Assembly (NCBI GenBank): GCA_002633005.1
Contig: NMRA01000409.1
Coordinates: forward strand, 311,831 to 375,830
DNA: 64,000 nucleotides
Reading direction: 5' to 3'
Source of the DNA: Phoronis australis
Taxonomy: Eukaryota > Phoronida > Phoronidae
Positions 11,209 to 22,600 of this stretch are shown here, in pieces; within the stretch, counting starts at the first letter, position 1, and each line of letters opens with the position of its first letter. The position numbers were made by a program, and so were the translations under genes. Under the pieces are notes generated by a model. It was not told the origin of the DNA and searched no databases. It worked only from the letters and a program-made list of their open reading frames with translations.

Positions 11209-13310
11209 ATGATAAATTGGAAAAGTGTGGATAGAACAGTTAGGGGGCATATGTTAGTAGACTCAGCACTGAATGCTATCGTCACAGCCAGAGCATTCAA
11301 CATCCCACTTCCAAATATTGACAGATCAAGTAACGCCAATCCAGAACCAATGACGTTAGGATTTCAAGAAAGAAGTTCCGGTTCTTCAGAAATTGCAGGA
11401 GTCCCAAATGTCACCAATGCAGAACGCACAGATTCTGTGCTAAGAGGTAGAGCAATTCAATGCTTGTACACAAACGTTGGCTCGTCAGAGTACATGAAGA
11501 CAGATTCTTCAGACATCCCAACTGATCACATAACTAGAGATGTATATACTGGGACATGCAATGCACGCGCAGTGTCTTCCTATTCTGAACCTGCTTTGTC
11601 AGAAGAATCAGTGGCCACTGATATACTTGATGATGATTTAAAAGCTGGTCTGAAGCTGTATGATGATCTAATTGCTGGCATAACGTCTATGTTATGCGCT
11701 GTATGCTTGTCGGAGTGTCTTGTAAGAATCCATAAAAAACGAAGCACATACATGCAAATCAGACTTGTCTTTGGAAAGTCAAACCAGCAGTCTCTGGCTA
11801 CAGTATATGAAAATGCATTGCATCCTTCGACTTTTTCTAACAGCATAAATGGACGTCTACAGCGCCTTTATTAACGGCCACCATGCCGTAAGACAAAGTG
11901 ACAGATTCTGGACAAGCTTGTAATCTGACCTTGTAATTGAATAAACGCTCATGAAAACCATTAAATCATCAAAGGGTTTAACTAGAGTTTGCGGAATAGG
12001 AGATACGCAGTGTGCACAGTGGCTGCTTTCCTTGCTGGCATGCTCAAGTATAAATGGTACCATGCAGAGTGTGACAAACTTGAGTTGTGAAACAAGTGAG
12101 CAGCACAAAGAATGTACCCTGACAAGACAGTCGCGGGATGACAAATCATCCTCAGCTTTGTTAACTTCCTCCACAACAGAAACCCCTTTGAAAGGTATTA
12201 CAGAACATTGCGACTGTCGTAACTTCATGCACCCGCATCAATGCCGACAATGCCAGAGAAGCGGGGAAGGCAATTTTGTTGTCTATAGAGGGGTCGAGTG
12301 TGAAAGACTTCACATTCAGAAAGAAAGACAAGGCTGTGGCAATGACAAGTCCACTAGTTCATGTTGCCAATAGTGATTTTACACAAGTGGATCCACAACT
12401 GCTGTTTCAGCGATTACTGACAGCCGCAAAAGACAACAGTGAATGTTTATCAATCGACAGCGGTTCTATCTTTCACTGTTTTCAATGACCTAAAGGTGCG
12501 ACGTTTCAGTCAGTTGGTAGAGCTTATGTGGATTACGTACGCAAGTACACCCAGCTTACTGTTGCTTTTGATGGTTGTGGAGGTGGCCCATCAACTAAAG
12601 ATGTCTCCCATGTTCAAAAACTTGCTTTAATGGTGACATAGTGATTAAGTCAAAGAAGAAAGTTCACATTTTTGGTAAACAGCAAAATAAAACAAAGATT
12701 TATTCACTTCTTGTCGAAATGTTGGTTGCACACTGGTACAAGCTCAAGGTGACGCAGACGTTTTAATTGTAGAAACAGCAGTAGAGAATACAGCACTACC
12801 CTCATTTCAGACGATACAGACTTGTTGGCTCTTTTGTGTTACCATGCTACTTCACAACAATGTCCAATATTCATGATCTGACAAGAGGCATCAAAACGAG
12901 AGGACAGTCTGGGACATCAAGAAACTACAGTTGTTTCTTGGTGCCGAAACTTACACGCTTTTGCCGTTTGGGCATGCAATAGGTGGTTGCGATATAACAT
13001 CACGGCTGTTCGGTATTGGCAAGGCTCTCTCATTCAATAAACTGCGTGATCGAGAATTCTGCGAAAAGGCTAGAGTATTCATTAGACCTTATGCAGCTGA
13101 AGCAAGGCATATTTGAAGCCTGTAAAAGATTTGTGCTTTATGGAGGTACTGGCTCTGGAAATTTAAATGACTTGCAATGCAGGCGATTTGTGAAAAAGGT
13201 GTCATCAAGCGTAGCCCAAATCCCAAGACAGTCATTACCACCAACTGCTTCAGCAGGTAAATTCCATGCTGCCAGGACAACAATGGCCAAGTTTCTGTGG
13301 CGGTGACCTA
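11209..13310 (+). pseudogene. Degraded ORF of a multicopy invertebrate family with PIN/FEN-like motifs, copy 1
   Basis: Disconnected open segments in shifting frames reproduce in order the blocks of a large uncharacterised protein family found in many copies in cnidarian, mollusc and lancelet genomes: a serine-rich N-part, KSSKGLTR.CGIGDTQ, SCETSEQHKE, GDADVLIVETAVE, DDTDLLALLCYHA, GHAIGGCDITSRLFGIGKA, and near the end SSCKTNCS. The aspartate-rich blocks resemble PIN/FEN nuclease active sites. Several stops, frameshifts and two deletions relative to copy 2 make it non-functional. The family assignment is from recall of conserved motifs. Confidence 0.7.
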
Positions 13311-13912
13311 CACCCGCTGGATTGAGGATGAATGCTGGCAGTTGGAAAACTCATTCCCATGACGACGGACCTGTCAGCAGCACCAGAGAACCTGCTGATA
13401 GTTAGAAGCTCATGCAAGACCAACTGCAGTTGATCTATGAAACTCAGAATATGAAATCTGTGAAGTTGGCGTGTCTCAGGAATTTGAAGTTCTTACACGA
13501 AGCAACTATTTGGTGGCCATATTAGAAAATGGCGGAAGAGCCAAACCCAGTGAGTCTCAATAGATTAGTCAACCCAGAAAACCTATGATGTAATGTTTGA
13601 ATCAAGACGATACACTAATCTGCGAAGTTGTGCGACTCGAAGTAGTTTTGGCGGCCATCTTGGAAAATGGCGGATGATGTCACCGCAGCCATGCAAAACT
13701 ATTTTCAATGGATTTGTTGACTACAGAAGATACGTAAACCTTTTTGAATTTTTACTTTTTATAATGGTCATATGAAAGTCTGGCGGCTATTTTGTCCGCC
13801 ATCTTGAAAAACCAACTTCCTCCACCCCGATTTCGGTAGACTTTTTTCAAACTAAGGGGTATGAGAGGATACTATCTATGCAATAAAACCTTCTGTTGCA
13901 ATTATTTCCGGG

Positions 13913-14774
13913 NNNNNNNNNNNNNNNNNNNNNNNNNNNNNNNNNNNNNNNNNNNNNNNNNNNNNNNNNNNNNNNNNNNNNNNNNNNNNNNNNNNNNNNN
14001 NNNNNNNNNNNNNNNNNNNNNNNNNNNNNNNNNNNNNNNNNNNNNNNNNNNNNNNNNNNNNNNNNNNNNNNNNNNNNNNNNNNNNNNNNNNNNNNNNNNN
14101 NNNNNNNNNNNNNNNNNNNNNNNNNNNNNNNNNNNNNNNNNNNNNNNNNNNNNNNNNNNNNNNNNNNNNNNNNNNNNNNNNNNNNNNNNNNNNNNNNNNN
14201 NNNNNNNNNNNNNNNNNNNNNNNNNNNNNNNNNNNNNNNNNNNNNNNNNNNNNNNNNNNNNNNNNNNNNNNNNNNNNNNNNNNNNNNNNNNNNNNNNNNN
14301 NNNNNNNNNNNNNNNNNNNNNNNNNNNNNNNNNNNNNNNNNNNNNNNNNNNNNNNNNNNNNNNNNNNNNNNNNNNNNNNNNNNNNNNNNNNNNNNNNNNN
14401 NNNNNNNNNNNNNNNNNNNNNNNNNNNNNNNNNNNNNNNNNNNNNNNNNNNNNNNNNNNNNNNNNNNNNNNNNNNNNNNNNNNNNNNNNNNNNNNNNNNN
14501 NNNNNNNNNNNNNNNNNNNNNNNNNNNNNNNNNNNNNNNNNNNNNNNNNNNNNNNNNNNNNNNNNNNNNNNNNNNNNNNNNNNNNNNNNNNNNNNNNNNN
14601 NNNNNNNNNNNNNNNNNNNNNNNNNNNNNNNNNNNNNNNNNNNNNNNNNNNNNNNNNNNNNNNNNNNNNNNNNNNNNNNNNNNNNNNNNNNNNNNNNNNN
14701 NNNNNNNNNNNNNNNNNNNNNNNNNNNNNNNNNNNNNNNNNNNNNNNNNNNNNNNNNNNNNNNNNNNNNNNNNN
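13913..14774. other. Assembly gap (862 N)
   Basis: A run of undetermined bases lies between the two near-identical 4.4-kb blocks. Open frames spanning it are artefacts of N translation. Confidence 0.99.
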
Positions 14775-14779
14775 CTTTA

Positions 14780-14911
14780 ATGCTAAAGCCCTTAAGTCCT
14801 CGGGACTCAGTTAACCTGCCGGGTCCTGCTGAAGTATATAGTTACCACACGATAGCCGCGTTGAGTTCCGTAGACGCAAGCATCTCCCTTGTAATACATG
14901 ACGACATCTCG
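14780..14911 (+). CDS. Exon-like ORF of unknown gene, copy 2
   Basis: This is the second copy of the 44-codon exon-like ORF, with the same ATG and GTAAGT donor. The Asp-to-Tyr change and a silent base change are the only differences in the coding part that I see. It begins six bases after the N gap, so the upstream extent of homology is unknown. Confidence 0.28.
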
Positions 14912-14977
14912 GTAAGTCTTGTGTGTTGTGTTTTCGCGAGACTATGGTGTCTACGGATTTCGAATGCCTTACCATTC

Positions 14978-17900
14978 ATAGTCCAGTCATTCTAGAGCTC
15001 CAGAAGGCCCAATCTAGAAAAAATGCAACAAAAGTTTTGTTTCCATAAATGGCTTCTTCAAGCATCCCTTTGTGACAGAAAAAAGTCTACTTTGGCGGAA
15101 GTCAGTTTTTCAAGATGGTGGAAAACTTGGTCGCCAAAACCGGTGTTTACTGCTTTTTGGCATGTTGCTCTTATGCAACAGCTGGAAAGAACACAATAAA
15201 ACTTGTCATTGGTTATATACTTTTCATAACAGGCATACCAATCAAAAGATGTCAATTTTCCCTAAAATAAAACCAATATGGCCGACAAAATGGCAGCCGA
15301 AACGGCAACTTGGCACTTGTTGCAAAATTTCTTTTCATATTTTACCCTGAAAATGACAAAATTTCTATACATTTATAAGTTAGACAATTGAAAATATCTG
15401 GACCTTACAGTTGGTCCCTGATTGGTGAGAAAAAATCAAGATGGCTCACAAAATGGCCGCCAACTCACAAATAACTCCAATTTACCGTACGTGCATTCTG
15501 CAAACTTTGTTTGTAACCTGAGTAGCGTTAACACAAAATCATTTTACAATCTACAGACACGCTTAAAGAATTGATTCTTTATAAAGTTTGTTTTTAAGAT
15601 TAAGGTACTAAATGGGGAATTTTAATCACATTTTAGATTATTTAACGAAGAATTTGGTGTTTTTCAGAAAAGGCTTTAGCTAAATTTTAATGAGGAATTT
15701 CACACACTCAATACTTTTTTTCTGTAAAATACAACTGTATATTCATTGGAGGCATCAAAAATAATATTTGATAGAAGAATATGTAATTTTGGTGGAATTA
15801 TTGGCTTATTCAGTACTCAAACCCTGAATCACATTTGGCAGGAAGTGGCTTTGTTCTCTCTTTGGAAATATTATCAGTTGTTCCCATGCAAAAATTTCGT
15901 CTGCTACTGACATGAGTGGAGAATTTGGCAGCGGATTTCACCTGAATTTGATGAAAAATAAATAAATTTGTGTAACTAAAAGCTAATAATTAAATGTTTA
16001 GCATTTAGTACTCACTATTGGTTTAATATGCATGCTTTCATGAACATAGCTAACTGATTTTAGAGGAAATTAGTGCCAGCAAACCAAACGACAGTTATCT
16101 GCAGTTGGTTGTTCTTAGCAAGTCTTGGCGGATTTCGTACTGAGATGAGCTTTCTGGAATTTATTGGATGCGTAATGTCAGGCACCAGGCTTCAAGTTCT
16201 TTAGACAGAGTATGCACCAAACAGTGTTATCCATATGTTAAATTGGAAAAGTGTGGACAGAACAGTTAGGGGGCATATGTTGATAGACTCAGCACTGAAT
16301 GCTATCATCACAGCCAGAGCATTCAACATCCCACTTCCAAATATTGCCAATCCAGAACCAATGACTTCAGGATTTCAAGAAAGAAGTTCCGGTTCTTCAG
16401 AAACTCCAGGAGTCCCGAATGTCACCAATGCAGAACACACAGATTCCGTGCCAAGAGGTGGAGCAATTCAATGCTTGTACACAAACGTTGGCTCGTCAGA
16501 GTATATGAAGACAGATTCTTCAGACATCCCAACTGATCACATAACTATAGATGTATACACTGGGACATGAAATGCACACGGAGTGTCTTCCGATTCTGAA
16601 CCATGGATTACAGTGGAATACTCTCACGAGAGTACTCTTCTGGCTTCCTACATACCGCCACTGGTACATGTGTATTCAAACAGGACTGAATCATAGTATA
16701 GGTCTTCATAATACGCAGTGACAGAATGGTTTGTCAGAAGAATCAATGGCCACTGATATACTTGATAATGATTTGAAAGCTGGTCTGAAGCTGTACGTGT
16801 ATGATGATCTAATTGCTGGCATGACGTCTGTGTTCTGCGATGTATGCTTGTCGGAGTGTCTTGTAAGAATCCATAAAAAACGAAGCACATACATGTACAT
16901 GCAAATCAGACTTGTCTTTGGAAAGTCAAACTAGCAGTCTCTGGCTACAGTATATGAAGATGCATGACATACTTCGACTTTTTCTAACAGCAGAAATAAG
17001 CTCAGATTGGGAACTTCACCTAAAAGTAGTTTCTAATATGCTGCCTTACTTTGCAGCTGCTGGTTACATCTCATATGCGAAATCTGCATACATGTACTTG
17101 CAGCAGATGCACCAACTCAATGACACCCATCCTGACGTCTACAGCGCCTTTATTAACGGCCACCATGCCATAAGACAAAGTGACAGATTCTGGACAGGCT
17201 TGTCATCTGACCTTGTAATTGAACAAACGCTCATAAAAACCATTAAATCATCAAAAGGTTTAACTAGAGGTTGCGGAATAGGAGATACGCAGCGTGCACA
17301 GTGGCTGCTTTCCTTGCTGGCATGCTCACGTATAAATGGTGCCATGCACAGTATCACAAACTGGAGTTGTGAAACAAGTGAGCAGCACAAAGAATGTACC
17401 CTGGCAAGACAGTCGCGGGATGACAAAGACATCCTCAGCCTTGTTAAATTCCTCCACAACAGAAACCCCTTTGAAAGGGATTACAGAACATTGCGACTGT
17501 CGTGACTTCATGCACCCGCGTCAATGCCGAAAATGCCAGAGAAGCGGGGAAGGCAATTCTCTTTTCTATAGAGGGGTCGAGTGTGAAAGACGTCAAATTC
17601 AGAAAGAAAGACGAGGCTGTGGCAATGACAAGTCCACTAGTTCATGTTGCCAATAGTGATCCACAACTGCTGTTTCAGCGATTACTGACAGCCGCAAAAG
17701 ACATTTATAATGAATGTTTATCAAGCCTTTTGAAGTTTGATCTGTTTGTTGATTACCTCGCTCTTTTTGATACATCTGGTCTTCCCAGAGCCGCTGAGCT
17801 GATGCACTCTGGTGCAGTGGAGCACGACCTACCTGAGGATTACCAATTTCCAGAAAACACGGTGATGCATGCAATCGACAGCGGTTCTCTCCTTCACTGT

Positions 17901-19391
17901 TTTCTATGACCTAAAGGTGCGACTGTCAGTCAGTTAGTAGAGCTTATGTGGATTACGTCAGCAAGTACACCCAGCTTACTGTTGTTTTTGATGGTTGTGG
18001 AGGTGGCCCATCAACTAAAGATGTCTCCCATGTTAAAACACTTGCTTCAATAGTGACAAAGTGATTAAGTCAACGAAGAAAGTTCACATTGTTGGCAAAC
18101 AGCAAAATCAAAGATTCATTCACTTCCTTGTAGAAATGTTGGTTGCACAGTTGTACAAACTCAAGGTAACGCAGACGTTTTAATTGTAGAAACAGAAGTA
18201 GAGAATGCAGCACAAGGTCCTACTACTGCAGACGATACAGACTTGTTGGTTCTTTTGTGTTACCATGCTATTTCACAACAATTTCCAGTATTCATGATCT
18301 GACAAGAGACACCAAAACGAGAGGAGAGTCTGAGACATCAAGAAACTACAGTTGTCTCTTGGTGCCGAAACTTGCGCGTTTTTGCCGTTTGTGCATGCAA
18401 TAGGCGGTTGCGATATAACATCGCGGCTGTTCGATATTGGCAAGGCTCTCTCATTCAAGAAACTGCGTGATCGAGAATTATGCGAAAAGGCTAAAGTATT
18501 CATTAGACCTTATGCAGCTGAAGCAAGGCATACATGTATTTGAAGCCAGTAAAAGATTTGTGCTTTATGGCGGTACTGGCTCTGGAAATTTAAATGACTT
18601 GCAATGCAGGCGATTTGTGGAAAAGGTGTCATCAAGAGCCCAAGTCCAAATACAGTCATTACCACCAACTGCTTCAGCAGGTAAATTCCATGTTGCCAGG
18701 ACAACAATGGCCAAGTTTCTGTGGCGGTGACCTAGACCCGCTGGATTGAGGATGATTGCTGGCAGGTGGAAAACTCATTCCCATGACGAAGGACCAGTCA
18801 ATAGCACCAGATAACCTGCTGGTAGTTAGATGCTCGTGCAAGACCAACTGCAGTTGATCTATGAAACTCAGAATATGAAATCTGTGAAGTTGGCGTGTCT
18901 CTGGAATCTGAAGTTCTTACACGAAGCAACTATTGGTGGCCATATTAGAAAATGGCGGAAGAGCCAAACCCAGTGAGTCTCAATGGATTAGTCAACCCAG
19001 AAAACCTATGATGTAATGTTTGAATCAAGACGATACACTAATCAGTTCGTGCGAAGCTGTGAGACTCGAAGTAGTTTTGGGCGGCCGTCTTGGAAAATGG
19101 CGGATGGTGTCACCGCAGCCATGCAAAACTATTTCCAATGGATTTGTTGACCCACAGAAGATACGTAAACCTTTTTGAATTTTTACTCTATCACATTCCA
19201 CTCTCGAGTTATAATGGTCACATGCAAATCTGGCGGCCATTTTGTCTGCTATTTTGAAAAACCAACTTCCGCCTCCCCGATTCCAGTAGACTTTTTTTCA
19301 CACTAAGGCCGGGGTGTGAGAGGATACTATCTATGCAATAAAACTTTCTGTTGCAATTATTTCCGGGTTGTCCTTAGAATGACTGGACTAT
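14978..19391 (+). mobile_element. TIR-bounded 4.4-kb DNA-transposon-like element, copy 2
   Basis: The element is bounded by perfect 17-bp inverted repeats, ATAGTCCAGTCATTCTA at 14978-14994 and its reverse complement at 19375-19391. Inside these lie longer imperfect inverted sequences containing YY1-like AAGATGG/CCATCTT motifs. It contains a degraded ORF on the + strand (16235-18730). No clear target-site duplication is visible (accattc on the left, caaggag on the right). The structure fits a class II element whose superfamily I cannot name. Confidence 0.72.
16235..18730 (+). pseudogene. Degraded ORF of a multicopy invertebrate family with PIN/FEN-like motifs, copy 2
   Basis: This copy is better preserved than copy 1. 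In order it shows a serine/proline-rich N-part (16235-16567), DILRLFLTAEISSDWELHL, LPYFAAAGYISYAKSAYMYL, LQQMHQLNDTHPDV, SDRFWTGLSSDLVIEQTL and SCETSEQHKE (16955-17400), VKFRKKDEAV and DPQLLFQRLLTAAKD (17560-17702), VVFDGCGGGPSTKD (near 17980), NADVLIVETEVE and DDTDLLVLLCYHA (18170-18270), HAIGGCDITSRLFDIGKA (18390-18445) and RCSCKTNCS (near 18830). Conserved aspartates in FDG, NADVL, DDTDLL and GCD suggest a PIN/FEN-like nuclease fold. A frameshift near 17500 and later stops inactivate it. Function of the intact family is unknown to me. Confidence 0.75.
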
Positions 19392-19523
19392 CAAGGAGTT
19401 CGGTCAATGCTACCAGCATTTAGAAGGTCGAGTACTATTTATTTTGCAGGCATACGATCTTTGGATTTCAGACGGACGTTGCCAATCGAATGACGACATA
19501 CCTCAAAAACAGACCGGATAGAA
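19391..19523 (+). promoter_or_regulatory. 5' flank / 5' UTR of ANKH-B abutting the transposon end
   Basis: Only 132 bp separate the element's 3' terminal repeat from the ANKH-B ATG. The stretch contains an acceptor-like tattttgcag ending at 19449, so a non-coding first exon may splice here. An in-frame TGA at 19491-19493 supports the ATG at 19524. No TATA box is evident. Confidence 0.4.
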
Positions 19524-19643
19524 ATGCAATCGCAAAGCTCAGACAGCACACGAAGCGTGTTTAACCCTTTGATCTACTGGCCTTTGCTCAAGTTCTACGT
19601 CCCTGTCGTTATCACGTATATAGTGCCGTATCTAGCTCAACAG
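19524..19643 (+). CDS. ANKH: ANKH-B exon 1 (start codon)
   Basis: The ATG context is gaaATGc, followed by 40 codons and donor CAG|GTAGGT. After a short polar start (MQSQSSDSTRS) comes NPLIYWPLLKFYVPVVIT, the first membrane helix. An earlier ATG at 19490 is out of frame and meets a stop at once. Confidence 0.9.
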
Positions 19644-22600
19644 GTAGGTGAAATTTTTCTCCATTTTGTTCACATTTTGCCGTAAAGACGGGAACACGAG
19701 ACAGATAACCTCAAACACAATCTCTAGTTTTCACTGGCTCCACATTTTCTGCATTCCGCGAGGCATAGTGGGGTGTGAGCGCACGTAGTTGCAACCAACC
19801 ACCTTTCTACACCTTAACGTAGCGTCTAGGTGCCGAAAGGGATGGTATAGTGGATCATAGTCTCGATAGGCTAGCTTACGGTATCAATGAGTAAGCTGAC
19901 GATAGCATTGTTGCTGAATATTTCGGCGCTCGCGACCACCAGGCATACATGTATGCTCGCCGAGAAATGGAATTTTTATTAGTATTTCAGTATAAAGACA
20001 CAGTTATGGTGTCAAACCATAGATGTTACAGGTGTATGAAAGAGTAAAGTATATTTATTTAGAGATTGGGTGTGGATGTTTTAAATTATCAACTCAACTG
20101 ACAAAAGGTGAATTTGAAAGTTTATCCAATACGTGCTCAAAACAAGATGGCGGAAGGCAGTTTATGGGTCACGGCGTGATGTTGAATTGTTTTTCAGCTT
20201 TGCCTGAAGAAATGTCTTCTGAGCCAAGAGGTCACTCCTGAACATGAAAAGTTCATCAAGATACAAGCGCATAAAATCAAAACTTTTTGACAGAAAGCAC
20301 AGGTTTCATGTAACTTTAAAAAATGCGACAGAAACAGCGAGTAAAATCCTTCAATTTTTATCATTCAGATGACTCCAAAAAGGTTCACCAGTACACGAGA
20401 CTAAGCTACACATACATGTACTGTACATAAAAACGGATTCTCGCTATTGTTAATAGCCCCGGGTAATGTTGTAGATTAAGGAAAGGAAATTCGATATCAC
20501 CAAACAGAAACATCAAAAATGTGCGATAAAGGTTTTTGTCTTTTGCAACAATGCAGAACGTCTGAATATTTTTCTATCATTTTTAGCTCATGAGCCCCGG
20601 GTAATATGGTTGATTTAAGAAAAGAAGTTCCATATCACCAAACACAAACATCGAAGATGTGAATAAATGCTTTTGTCGATTGTAACAATGCAGAACGTCT
20701 GAAAATGTTTCTATCATGTTTAGCTCATGAGCCCCGGGTAATATACAATGCATACAATCATTTTTAACTCATGCCAGGAGCAGACAAATAATGACTACAG
20801 AGTTTCCGGGATGGAAAAGTGGAAGACAGTATTTATCACACTTAGAGAACGCAATACAAAAACATCAACAGGAAACTAAATTCAATATTCATAGAAGACA
20901 AAAAAATATTCGTAACTGGTCGTTGCGTAATTGATGCTACAATATATCAATTGGAACTGTAACATTTTTGGCTCGCATTTGAACAGCCTTTTCAGTCCTT
21001 TTGATAAAGCTGAAAACACATAAAATACACGACCTCTTTGTTCATGTAAACCGAGCAAATATTATTCCTGAATTAGTACTGTACATGTGATTCTAGGAAC
21101 TGGATGTTGAAGCAATACACATTTACGGCCATATTGGCTCAATTGGTATTTGACCTGTCAACATATAGTCTCGGATCAAACACGATGATGGTAGCAAGAA
21201 AAAGCCGGAAAGTCACAAATAGATCTAGAGGTTGCATTCGACCGTGAAAAGGAATAGCCTTATAAAACGAGCCTGTTTCTTAGCTGTAAGGTCACCTTTG
21301 TTAGTTTTAGACTCAATTTGGAATGCATATAAAGTGTACAGTAAGCTTGTTATGAGTGTTGCTTTTTATACTTGTACGAATATGGAGAATTAAATTACTT
21401 TGATTAAATTCAGTGTACCAGTACATACATGTAGTTTGTACATTCAAATGAAAATGAAAAACTATAAATAAAGAATAAACAAGCTAGGACTATCCTCACA
21501 ACTGTCGCCAACTTTATGAAAATCTTCCATTACTTTGTATCCTCTACTCACTGGCGTTCATTTACAGTAAATGAATGACACCAGTGACGTCTGTTTAACC
21601 AACTTACACTGGGACACATCGATGCGCAACCGAAATAGTTCTCAATATATGATATAGCTGTAAAACTATTATATCCACTATTACGAAAATATCATGAAGT
21701 TCTTAAAAGTGTATGAATGAAACTGAAAAACTTGAAATAAACCATCAAAGCCTGTACTAAAAATTACTACAAGTTTTGTATTCATACACCACCTTCACAT
21801 CAACTTATTATTTTGTAAATTCATAAATATCAGATGTAGAAAAGTCTATGTCAAACACTGTTTTTTGTGCTATTTTTGTATAAAAAGTGCATAAGAGGAG
21901 GCAGTGTGGCCTAGTGTGATAGGTGTCCGCTTTCTTTACTCGAGGTCGTGGGTTCGAGTGCCACTGGGTCACACTGCTAAACCCTTGAGTCAGGTTTCTA
22001 GCTCCTCAGCTCGGTTTTAGCTACTGTATATATTGATAAAAATGGTTCCAGGTAATCATTGCAATGGGCCCACTTGCGCGGCCTGTGCACGTCTGATACA
22101 ACGTGTATCAGACCGCCTGCAGTTATTTTTTATATACCTTTGTATATTTTAATGAAAAATCTTTAAGTATTATATATAAAAGTCATTTATAGAGTGTACA
22201 GAATTCTAGGCCAGGCAGTAAATGGCTTGTGACTGGGTGTCAAGTTCCAATTTTTACTATCTATTAGTAGCGCTGACACTTTCCAGCTTTCCAGATTATA
22301 AAAGTAACAGCAGTCCGAAAGCCGTACTGCTGTAGCTAGCGACCAGGCGAGTTTTGCTCATGCAAAAACGTATTTTTAATACGTCCGTCCTGAAATAACA
22401 CAGCACCTCTGTTATTCTAAGATATTTACCCACAATGCAACACGAGTGTCAGGCACTTCTCCTGCTTCTCTACATAAAAATTATGAGTCACTACTTCATA
22501 ACCTAATCATTACGAAATTTACCATTATAATGCAGTCTACATTGTACTTGAACTTGTAACATTGCATTACTTTTTGTAAAGCTGACTGCAAGAAATTGAC

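Larger units (their letters stand above)
9963..13912 (+). mobile_element. TIR-bounded 4.4-kb element, copy 1 (3' end lost in the assembly gap)
   Basis: The element starts with ATAGTCCAGTCATTCTA and is then collinear with 14978-19391. Just inside both ends there are longer inverted matches: aaaaaagtctac, then a tttttcaagatggtgg block at 10061-10105 mirrored by ccatcttgaaaaacc at 13801. It carries a broken ORF (11209-13310). About 150 bp and about 170 bp of ORF sequence present in copy 2 are deleted here. The 3' terminal repeat falls in the N run. Confidence 0.7.

Noticed and set aside
13861-14814. Long open frame across the N run
   Set aside because: It exists only because undetermined bases contain no stops.
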